DNA from: an uncultured Wenzhouxiangella sp.
Lineage (GTDB): Bacteria > Pseudomonadota > Gammaproteobacteria > Xanthomonadales > Wenzhouxiangellaceae
Assembly (NCBI GenBank): GCA_937876395.1
Contig: CALEIM010000065.1
Location: 1-15,780 of the forward strand
Direction of reading: 5' to 3'
Length of the DNA stretch: 15,780 nt
A model generated the notes under the pieces. That model worked only from the letters and a program-made list of their open reading frames with translations, did not search any database and was not told the origin of the DNA. Shown here one piece after another: positions 5,179-12,516 of the stretch; the first letter of the stretch is position 1; each line of letters opens with the position of its first letter. The translations under genes were made by a program, and so were the position numbers.

Positions 5179-8100
5179 GTGAATCAGGCTGAAACGACAG
5201 ATTACGCGCCGCTGCCCATCGTCTTGAGCGAGGCGCACTCGACGATTTCCAAACCTTGGCTCGACGCGCTTGGCGACCAGTTTCAGGTCGCTCCGCTGAT
5301 TGCCGGGCCGGGCCGGGCCGGCGCCGAGTTTGAGCACCTGCCCGACAGCAGCGGGCCTTGGTGGCACTGGCTTGAGCGCCTGAGTGCCGCACGCGGCAAA
5401 AACGGTGTTGTACTGATTGCCGCCGGGCTGGAGCTGCCGCGCGGTTTTCATGAGCGCCTCAACCAACTCCTGAGCGGCGATCAGCTTCCGGCCCTGCTCG
5501 GCCTGCCCGGCAATCACGAGGATGCGTTCAACCCCTGGCTCGACATCGATTCGCTGCCGGCTCCCGCCGTGCTCGACGCGCTGGTCAACGCCGCAGCGGA
5601 TGAACGCTTTGCCCCGATCGCCCAGGCGCCAGAGCGTTTGGCAATTATTACTCCGGGACAGGTCGACGCAGCCTGCAAGCTGGCAGCTGCAGGAAAAAGC
5701 CAGCTCTACGACGCCATCTGGATTCACGATCCTGAATATGAACCCGCAGCCGGCCAGGTGTTGCCGCCGGAACTCGCCGCGGCCTGCGGGCATCTGCGCC
5801 TGGCGCTGTCGATGCTTGGCGATGACGAGCGCGATCAACCGCTGCCGCTGTTTGGCGCCGGGGGCCGATCCGTGGTCCTGCACATCAGCCACGACTGGGG
5901 CGGCGGCGTAGCCCGCTGGATCAGCGATATCGTCGCGGCCGACACGGAGCATGATCATCTGGTGCTGTCATCGTCCGGGCACAGCGATGGCAAGATTCAC
6001 GGCCAGCACCTCAAGCTCTATGCCGCCGGCCCCGGCCGCGGCCTGGTGCGTCGCTGGACCCTGTCGCCCGCGATTGCCGATACGGAAGTCAGCCATGGTC
6101 GCTATCGGGCGCTGCTTGAACATCTGATCTCGCGCTACGGCATTGACCGCATCGTGGTCTCCTCGCTGATCGGCCACAGCCTGGATGCGCTGGCCAGCGG
6201 CCTGCCCACGCTGACGGTACTGCACGATTTCTATCCGGCCTGGCCGGTGCTGGACCGCGACCCACTGGACTACACCGCAGCCTCGGGCGATATCGACATC
6301 GAACGCGCCCTGAAGGACAGCGCCAAAAGTTTCCTGTTCGCCAGCCGTGACGCCGCACACTGGCAGCATCTTGCCCAGCAGTGGCTGGCGCGGGTCGATG
6401 CCCGGAGCGTTCAGCTCATGGCTCCGACCGAGCAGGTAGTCGAACGCTGGCGGCGCCTGAGCGGCGATCCGCTGGATCAGGCCAGGATCGTGCCCCACGG
6501 CTATCGTGGCTGGCCGAAGACGCAACCGCAGGTCGAACCACGTCGACTCGACGATGGCCGTCTCAACCTGGTGGTGGTCGGCCGCCTCAGCCCCGGCAAG
6601 GGCCTGGAGCTGCTGGACCAGGCCCTGCCCGGTCTGCGCGACCTGGCCCGCATCACCCTGCTCGGCTGCGGCCACCACGGCATGCGCTTCCTTGGCCGGC
6701 CCGGCGTTGATATCGTGCTCGACTATGAACACCACCGACTGCCGGAACAGCTTGCACGCATCGGCGCACAAGCCGCACTGTTTCTGTCCACCGTGGCCGA
6801 AACCTGGAACTACGTGCTGTCTGAAACCCGGGCACTGGGCCTGGTTCCTGTGGCCACGCGCAGCGGCAGCTTTGTCGAGCGCCTGCGCGACGGCGTTGAC
6901 GGGCTGCTGTTCGATCCCCGGCCGGATGCGCTGATTGCAGCAGTCAGCGAACTGCACAAAGCGCCCCAGCGTCTGGCCGCGATGCGCAAGGAGCTGCCGG
7001 GCGAACCGGATGCAAGTGAACAGCTGAAAATCATTGCCGGTCTCAGCCCCGGACAACCCACAGCGCAAGACAGGCCAAAACCCGCCGAAGCACAGCTCTT
7101 GCAGGCCCATGCTCTGGCCGCCGAGCTTTCGGATGCAACCGCTCAGGTCGAGCACCTTGACCAGCGCCGTCAGCGACTTGAACAGGATCTGGCCGAACGC
7201 GCTGAGTGGGCGCGGCGCTACGAGCGTCTGAGCAAGGAGCGTACTGCCTGGGCACAGCGTGCCGACCGGCACCTGGTCGAGGCCCGGGAAGTGCACGAAA
7301 CCGTGCGCCATGACCTGGAACAGAAGCTGAGCGACCGCCAGCAAACGATCGAGTCGCTGGACAAGGAGCTGCGCCTCGCCCACGCACGAGCACAGCAGCT
7401 CAACCACCAGCTTGAAACTACTATCAACAGCCGCTCAATGAAGCTGACCCGACCGCTGCGGGTGGTGAGCCGCCTGGCAAGCAATGCGCGCCATTACCGC
7501 ATCTGGCACCCCGGACAATGGCAAGGTTTGCTGCTGCAGCTGATCGACAACTGGCGCAGATTCGGGCCCGGTGGCGCCGTTCACCGCCTGCATCGTCCGC
7601 CTGTCGCGGTTGAGCCGGTAGCGCAGCTTGTTGCCGAAGCGCGCAGCGATCCAGAATTTGCGCAGGACCCGGTCACCATCGAACCCGCCACCAAGGTCAG
7701 GGCCAGCATCATCATCCCGGTGTTCAACAAGGTCGGCTACACTGCCAACTGCCTCAACTCCCTGGTCAGACACACCCCGCCGGGGAATTTTGAGGTGATT
7801 GTCGTTGATGATTGTTCAAGCGACGACACACAAGAGTATCTTGGTGAGTGTCAGGGCATTCGCACGCTCAGAAATCGGCGCAACAGCGGCTTTATTCATA
7901 GCTGCAATGCCGGAGCCGCAGCTGCCCGGGGCGACTATCTGGTTTTTCTCAACAACGACACCAGCGTGACGCCGGGCTGGCTGCAGGCCCTGATCGATCC
8001 CCTCACGCAAGACCCTGAAACCGGGATCGTCGGCGGCCGCCTCGTCTACCCGGACGGGCGCCTGCAGGAAGCCGGCGGCATCATCTTCAGCGATGGCTCG

Positions 8101-9600
8101 GGCTGGAACTACGGACGAGGCCAGAACGCCGATCTGCCACAGTACAACTTCCTCAGCGAAGCCGACTACGTTTCAGGCGCCTGCCTGGCAATCGCCCGCA
8201 AGGATTTCGAACGACTGGGCGGTTTCGACAAACGCTATGCGCCGGCCTACTACGAAGACACCGATCTGTGCTTTGCGATGCGCCAGCTGGGCCGCAAGGT
8301 GATCTATCAGCCCGCGGCAACCATCGTTCATCATGAAGGAATCAGCTCCGGCACCGATGAGACGTCAGGCACCAAACGCTACCAGGCCATCAACCGGGAG
8401 AAATTCCGCGAAAAGTGGAGTGCGCTGCTGGCCACTCATCCTTCGCCAGGTGAGGTCCGCGAACGGACTGACCCGGTTCGCCATATCCGCTTTCGCCGAT
8501 CTCCGAAACGTTTGCTGCTGATTGATGCGGTCACCCCCCAACCAGACCATGACTCTGGCTCGGTGCGCATTGTGGCCATCATGGAGCTGCTGCGTGACAT
8601 GGGCTACCAGGTCAGCTTCATGGCGCAGAACATGGCCTGGATCAGCCGGTACAGTGAAGCGCTTCAACAAGCGGGCATCGAAGTACTCCATGCACCGCCG
8701 GTCCACCGAATCGAAGACTGGCTGCAAGAACACGGTGCGGACCTTGACGTTGTTTTTGTCAGTCGTCACTACGTGCTGGCACCCATGCTGAAACTGATCC
8801 GGAGAACCTGCGGTCAGGCCAGGCTGATCTTTGACACGGTCGACCTGCACTATCTACGCGAACAGCGCCAGGCGGAAATCGCGCCTACCGAAACCCTGGT
8901 CAGGCAGGCTGCGCAGACCCGCAGCCAGGAGCTTGCTCTGATCAACCGGGCGGACGTGTCACTGGTGGTCAGTTCGGTAGAAAAATCCCTGCTGGAACAG
9001 GAGGCGCCGGGCGCACGCGTTGCAATCGTTTCAAATGTGCATGAAGTTCATGCAAGCGCGACCCCCTGGTCTGATCGCAAAGACCTGATGTTTGTCGGCG
9101 GTTTCCAGCACGAGCCCAATGTGGATGCGGCGCACTGGCTGATCAGGGAGATTTTCCCGCTGGTTCAGGAGAGCTTGCCGGGCATTCGCCTGCATCTGAT
9201 CGGCAGCCGGATGCCGGTCGAACTGGCCCGGCTTGAACAGACAGGAATCGATATCCACGGCTTTGTTCCCGATCTTCAGCCGTTTCTTGACGGCTGCCGG
9301 CTTTCGCTGGCACCACTGCGCTACGGCGCCGGCGTCAAGGGCAAGGTCAATCAGGCCATGAGCCACGGCCTGCCGGTCATCGCCACCGGCTGCGCCGCAG
9401 AAGGCATGTTCCTTGATGATGGGCTTGATGTGCTCATTGCTGACGAAACGGAAGCCTTCGCCCGGCAGATTGTGCGCGCCTACAACGACGAGGCGCTGTG
9501 GACGCGCCTGTCGGCTGCGGGCCTTGAAAACGTGCAGCAGCATTTTTCGGTGGACGCGGCACGCCAGGCACTGCAGCAGGTCCTCCACGAGGGGAAATGA
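5179..9600 (+). CDS. Giant multi-module glycosyltransferase: (decayed GT2?)-GT4-coiled coil-GT2-GT4
   Basis: A 1473-residue cytoplasmic enzyme likely to add several sugars to a surface glycan. First GT4 module, about 230-620: the nucleotide-sugar loop HISHDWGGG (235-243), VVVGRLSPGKG (465-475) and the EX7E pair Glu541/Glu549. Residues about 638-750 are charged, heptad-like coiled coil. It ends in SRSMKLTRPLR, a linker often seen in coiled-coil glycosyltransferases. GT2 module, about 840-1065: IIIPVFN (844-850), VVDDCS (875-880), metal-binding NND (925-927), and EDTD (1026-1029). Second GT4 module, about 1110-1465, with LRYGAGVKGKVNQAMSHGLP near 1379. Residues 1-225 look like a worn GT2 (see findings). 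The start is GTG at 5179: an in-frame TGA lies at 5104 and no ATG occurs between them. The TGA overlaps the next gene's ATG. Linkage and sugars cannot be read from the sequence; O-antigen or capsule synthesis is an inference. Confidence 0.88.
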   Translation: MNQAETTDYAPLPIVLSEAHSTISKPWLDALGDQFQVAPLIAGPGRAGAEFEHLPDSSGPWWHWLERLSAARGKNGVVLIAAGLELPRGFHERLNQLLSGDQLPALLGLPGNHEDAFNPWLDIDSLPAPAVLDALVNAAADERFAPIAQAPERLAIITPGQVDAACKLAAAGKSQLYDAIWIHDPEYEPAAGQVLPPELAAACGHLRLALSMLGDDERDQPLPLFGAGGRSVVLHISHDWGGGVARWISDIVAADTEHDHLVLSSSGHSDGKIHGQHLKLYAAGPGRGLVRRWTLSPAIADTEVSHGRYRALLEHLISRYGIDRIVVSSLIGHSLDALASGLPTLTVLHDFYPAWPVLDRDPLDYTAASGDIDIERALKDSAKSFLFASRDAAHWQHLAQQWLARVDARSVQLMAPTEQVVERWRRLSGDPLDQARIVPHGYRGWPKTQPQVEPRRLDDGRLNLVVVGRLSPGKGLELLDQALPGLRDLARITLLGCGHHGMRFLGRPGVDIVLDYEHHRLPEQLARIGAQAALFLSTVAETWNYVLSETRALGLVPVATRSGSFVERLRDGVDGLLFDPRPDALIAAVSELHKAPQRLAAMRKELPGEPDASEQLKIIAGLSPGQPTAQDRPKPAEAQLLQAHALAAELSDATAQVEHLDQRRQRLEQDLAERAEWARRYERLSKERTAWAQRADRHLVEAREVHETVRHDLEQKLSDRQQTIESLDKELRLAHARAQQLNHQLETTINSRSMKLTRPLRVVSRLASNARHYRIWHPGQWQGLLLQLIDNWRRFGPGGAVHRLHRPPVAVEPVAQLVAEARSDPEFAQDPVTIEPATKVRASIIIPVFNKVGYTANCLNSLVRHTPPGNFEVIVVDDCSSDDTQEYLGECQGIRTLRNRRNSGFIHSCNAGAAAARGDYLVFLNNDTSVTPGWLQALIDPLTQDPETGIVGGRLVYPDGRLQEAGGIIFSDGSGWNYGRGQNADLPQYNFLSEADYVSGACLAIARKDFERLGGFDKRYAPAYYEDTDLCFAMRQLGRKVIYQPAATIVHHEGISSGTDETSGTKRYQAINREKFREKWSALLATHPSPGEVRERTDPVRHIRFRRSPKRLLLIDAVTPQPDHDSGSVRIVAIMELLRDMGYQVSFMAQNMAWISRYSEALQQAGIEVLHAPPVHRIEDWLQEHGADLDVVFVSRHYVLAPMLKLIRRTCGQARLIFDTVDLHYLREQRQAEIAPTETLVRQAAQTRSQELALINRADVSLVVSSVEKSLLEQEAPGARVAIVSNVHEVHASATPWSDRKDLMFVGGFQHEPNVDAAHWLIREIFPLVQESLPGIRLHLIGSRMPVELARLEQTGIDIHGFVPDLQPFLDGCRLSLAPLRYGAGVKGKVNQAMSHGLPVIATGCAAEGMFLDDGLDVLIADETEAFARQIVRAYNDEALWTRLSAAGLENVQQHFSVDAARQALQQVLHEGK

Positions 9601-10382
9601 ACCTCGATCTATCCATCCTGGTGGTGACCTATCGCAACGCCGACATGGTGGCGGCGTTTCACGAGTCACTGCTCGACAGCCTGTCAGGGCACGAAAATTA
9701 CGAGCTGCTGTACCGCGATCACACGCCCGATTCATCCGTCATAGACGTATTGGAAAGAGCGGCTGCAAGGCCACAGCATTCCTCTCGCGACGCGGACAAT
9801 CCGGGGTTTTCAGCGGGCGTGAATCACCTGCTTCGTGTGGCGCGCCACCGGCATATCCTGCTGCTCAATCCCGACGTATCCGGCTTTACTTTCGAGCTCT
9901 GGCCCAGTTTGCTGACCAAGTATCCGGTCGGCCAGGTCATGTTCATACGTTTGCTGGATGCGTCCGGCCGGGTACAGGACTGCGTCGGTCGGGAGCTTTC
10001 TCTGCGCCGGGCGATCACACCCAGGCTCGACCATGATTCGATCACCGAGCCGACTGAAGTCGACAATGGCATCATGGCCTTTATGCTGACCGACCGGCCA
10101 ACTTTCAACCGGGTCGGACCGCTGGATGAAGACTACCCGCTATACGGAGAAGACATGGACTGGTGCTTTCGCGCCCGCGCCAAAGGGATTGCGCTGATCT
10201 ACGATCCACGGCTGATGCTGACCCACGCCGGGGGTGCCAGCGCCGACACAACGATGACGCCGCGCCAGCAAAAGCTGGCCAAATACCGCAGCGAGCGCAT
10301 TTTCATACATAAACACTTCGTCGGCCTGCGCCGCTGGACGCTGCTGCTGCTCAACCGCGTCAAATTGCTCCGAGCCTGGTGA
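9597..10382 (+). CDS. GT2 glycosyltransferase, WbbL-like
   Basis: A 261-residue GT-A fold enzyme, probably transferring one sugar (rhamnosyltransferase-like) to a growing surface glycan at the cytoplasmic face of the membrane. It starts LSILVVTYRN, has NPGFSAGVNHLL before the metal-binding LLNPD (Asn91-Asp93), and carries GEDMDWCFRARAKG (184-197) with the catalytic-base acidic residues. It ends in a basic, hydrophobic helix (RWTLLLLNRVKLL) that may lie on the membrane. The usual VVDN.S.D segment is replaced by LLYRDHTPDSS, keeping only one likely aspartate. The ATG lies inside the end of the preceding gene (ATGA), and its own TGA shares a base with the next ATG, so the three genes are surely one transcript. 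It is somewhat shorter than typical relatives (around 300). Confidence 0.85.
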   Translation: MNLDLSILVVTYRNADMVAAFHESLLDSLSGHENYELLYRDHTPDSSVIDVLERAAARPQHSSRDADNPGFSAGVNHLLRVARHRHILLLNPDVSGFTFELWPSLLTKYPVGQVMFIRLLDASGRVQDCVGRELSLRRAITPRLDHDSITEPTEVDNGIMAFMLTDRPTFNRVGPLDEDYPLYGEDMDWCFRARAKGIALIYDPRLMLTHAGGASADTTMTPRQQKLAKYRSERIFIHKHFVGLRRWTLLLLNRVKLLRAW

Positions 10383-11434
10383 TGAAGCTCACCATCCCGG
10401 CTCTGGGGCTTCAGCGCAACGGCGGCAACCGCGTACTGGCCGCCATCGCCAACGAGCTGGCACGGCGCGGAGTGGCTTGCGAATTCATCGTACCCGGAGG
10501 CGGCGCTGACGCCGGCTTCAAGCTGCACCCATCAATCAGCGTCACCGCCATCACCGGCCCGATCCGGTACAAGCCCCTGCGCTGGATGGCTTTCTTTTTC
10601 GCCAGCCTGCCCCGGCTTCGCGGCGAACGTATTTTGGCCAATCATTTTGTTACCGCGCTGGCCACCCTGTTCGCCCGAATCGGCTCAGACACACGTTCCG
10701 TTTATCTGGTCCAGGATATGGAGCACCGCTTCTATCCCTGGCCGCTGTCCTGGCTGGTGCGCGTACTCTGCCGCATGACTTATCGCCTGCCCCACCTAAT
10801 GCCGGCCAACCCCTACCTGGCCCGGGAGCTTGGCACACTCGGCTTTGAAACGAGCTCGACCCTTTCAATCGGCGCAGCTTCAGCATTCATCCGCACGCCT
10901 GTTCCGACCGGCGAGCGCCCCATTGATGTACTGATGTTTCTCCGCCGCGGACGCCACAAGCGCCTGGACCGCTATCAAGCCATCGCCCGGGATCTGCACA
11001 CCCGCAACCGCTCGGTGGCCGCGATTGCGCCCGAACCAAGCCTGTTTGAGGTTCTGCCCATTCCACTTGCCGATCGCCTGATACCCACAGACGACGCCCG
11101 GATCGTTGAACTGATGGATCGCTGCCGCGTGCTGGTTCTGACCAGTGACCATGAAGGCTTTGCGCTGCCACCCCTGGAAGCCATGGCCCGCTCTTTGCCG
11201 GTCGTGCTGTTTCCCTGCGGCGGTCCGGCCAGCTATGCTCGGAACGGCGAAAACGCCTTGCTGGTTGACGACAGCTCGACAGAGCAGGCCGTGGCACTGA
11301 CGGAACGCCTGTTGGAAGACGACGCGCTATATCGGCGCCTGTCGGACAATGCGCGCAAAACCGCCGTTGAGTTTGATCTGGAACAGGCGGCTGAGAAGGC
11401 CGCTGACGAGATCACGAGGCTGCTGTTCTCCTGA
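10382..11434 (+). CDS. GT4 glycosyltransferase
   Basis: A 350-residue GT-B fold enzyme of glycosyltransferase family 4, last gene of the plus-strand operon. The N-terminal half begins MKLTIPALGLQRNGGNRVL, with the glycine-rich donor-side loop. The C-terminal half contains VLVLTSDHEGFALPPLEAMA, whose Glu258 and Glu266 make the EX7E motif that binds the nucleotide-sugar and stabilises the transition state, followed by GGPASYARNGENALLVDD. I chose the ATG at 10382, which shares its A with the previous TGA; an in-frame GTG at 10379 is the only nearby alternative and would add one residue. The 3' end overlaps the converging minus-strand GT2 gene by 23 bp. Donor and acceptor are unknown; a mannosyl- or galactosyl-type transferase for a lipid-linked glycan is a reasonable guess. 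Confidence 0.85.
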   Translation: MKLTIPALGLQRNGGNRVLAAIANELARRGVACEFIVPGGGADAGFKLHPSISVTAITGPIRYKPLRWMAFFFASLPRLRGERILANHFVTALATLFARIGSDTRSVYLVQDMEHRFYPWPLSWLVRVLCRMTYRLPHLMPANPYLARELGTLGFETSSTLSIGAASAFIRTPVPTGERPIDVLMFLRRGRHKRLDRYQAIARDLHTRNRSVAAIAPEPSLFEVLPIPLADRLIPTDDARIVELMDRCRVLVLTSDHEGFALPPLEAMARSLPVVLFPCGGPASYARNGENALLVDDSSTEQAVALTERLLEDDALYRRLSDNARKTAVEFDLEQAAEKAADEITRLLFS

Positions 11435-12512
11435 CCGTTTTTTTGTCATCGTCGAGCAGCGTGACCGGACGAAGCAAAATCGGCAGCAGAGCGAATGATC
11501 CGCGCCGACGCAGCGCTCGGCTGGCCTTCCGCTTTCGAGGTATACCGACGATGCCGGCCACCAAGGCACGTCCATAGGCACGAAGCAGCGCGGCGCTGAT
11601 CTGGTGTTCCGCAACGGCTGCCGGTGGATGAACGCCTACTTCTGGCTCACTGGTCGTTGCGGTCGGCTGTCGCCGGCCATTCCGCCGCAACAAACGCCGT
11701 AAAACACCCCGGCCAACAATCAGACTGGCCCGGGTGACAAACAGAATCATCCAGACCAGCAGCAGCAAAGCCGGGAGGCTACGACCGGCTACCCAGATCA
11801 TGTTGCGCCACGCCCGAGCGGTGGTCTCGACACAGGCGAGATCGGTCGATGCGCCACGCTTGTGGTAGACAATCGCGCCGGCGATATAGAGGCAGGAGTG
11901 GCCGGCAACCTGCGCTCTCAGATCAATATCGACATCCTCGAAGATCAGGAAAAATTCTTCATCGAAAAGGCCGATATCGTCAAACAGGCTGCGGCGATAA
12001 ATTGCCGCACCCGCGCAGGCCCCGAACACCCAGGCCGGCCGGTCATGAGCCTCGCCCGGGTCTCCGGCACCGATATTTTCACCCGTACCCAGCCACAGGG
12101 AATATCGATCACCGGCTGAATCAACCGCATGCGGCGGCTCATACAACAGCATTCTGGATGCTCCGAAACTGGCCTCCGGATACTCATCCAGACCGGCTAC
12201 CAGAGCCTCCAGCCAGCCCGGATCGGCCCGGGTATCGTTGTTCAGCAGTACGATCAATTCGGCGCATGACTGGCGAATACCCGCATTGACGGCTGCGGAA
12301 AATCCCAGATTGGCCGCGTTGCGAATCACCCGGACCGGCAAGCGTGAGGTTTCAAGAATATTCAGCGAAGCATCGCTTGAGGCATTGTCGACCACCACGG
12401 TCTCGAAATCCTGGAAGCGCTGCCCGGCGAGCGAATCCAGACACTCGGGAAGATGATCCGCGCCATTCCAGTTGGGGATGATCACGCTGACTCGGGGCCG
12501 ACTCGTATCCAC
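11412..12512 (-). CDS. GT2 glycosyltransferase with C-terminal membrane segment, WbbL-like
   Basis: A 366-residue family 2 glycosyltransferase. It opens with VSVIIPNWNG, followed by VVVDNASSD (39-47), ANLGFSAAVNAGI, metal-binding NND (91-93) and FEDVDIDLRA with Glu182/Asp183/Asp185. Residues about 236-258 (SLPALLLLVWMILFVTRA) form a likely membrane anchor, and the tail is strongly basic, so the enzyme should sit on the inner membrane facing the cytoplasm. Close relatives are named rhamnosyltransferases, but the sugar cannot be fixed here. The start is GTG at 12512, four bases after the relA stop; the preceding bases AGCAAGG give a modest ribosome binding site. It appears to be co-transcribed with relA and runs against the other glycosyltransferase operon, overlapping its last gene by 23 bp. 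Confidence 0.87.
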   Translation of the reverse strand: MDTSRPRVSVIIPNWNGADHLPECLDSLAGQRFQDFETVVVDNASSDASLNILETSRLPVRVIRNAANLGFSAAVNAGIRQSCAELIVLLNNDTRADPGWLEALVAGLDEYPEASFGASRMLLYEPPHAVDSAGDRYSLWLGTGENIGAGDPGEAHDRPAWVFGACAGAAIYRRSLFDDIGLFDEEFFLIFEDVDIDLRAQVAGHSCLYIAGAIVYHKRGASTDLACVETTARAWRNMIWVAGRSLPALLLLVWMILFVTRASLIVGRGVLRRLLRRNGRRQPTATTSEPEVGVHPPAAVAEHQISAALLRAYGRALVAGIVGIPRKRKASRALRRRGSFALLPILLRPVTLLDDDKKTVRRTAAS

Positions 12513-12516
12513 CTTG

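Noticed and set aside
5158..5958. 266-codon minus-strand frame covering the start of the giant glycosyltransferase
   Set aside because: It is opposite the N-terminal region of the plus-strand enzyme, has no recognisable domain, and the plus frame is continuous over more than 4 kb.
5968..7407. 479-codon open frame on the minus strand, opposite the giant glycosyltransferase
   Set aside because: It lies opposite clear GT4 and coiled-coil coding sequence with intact motifs; no family motif or start context supports it.
10379..10381. GTG as start of the GT4 gene
   Set aside because: The ATG at 10382 overlaps the upstream stop in the usual coupled manner; the GTG would add only one residue and has no better ribosome binding site.
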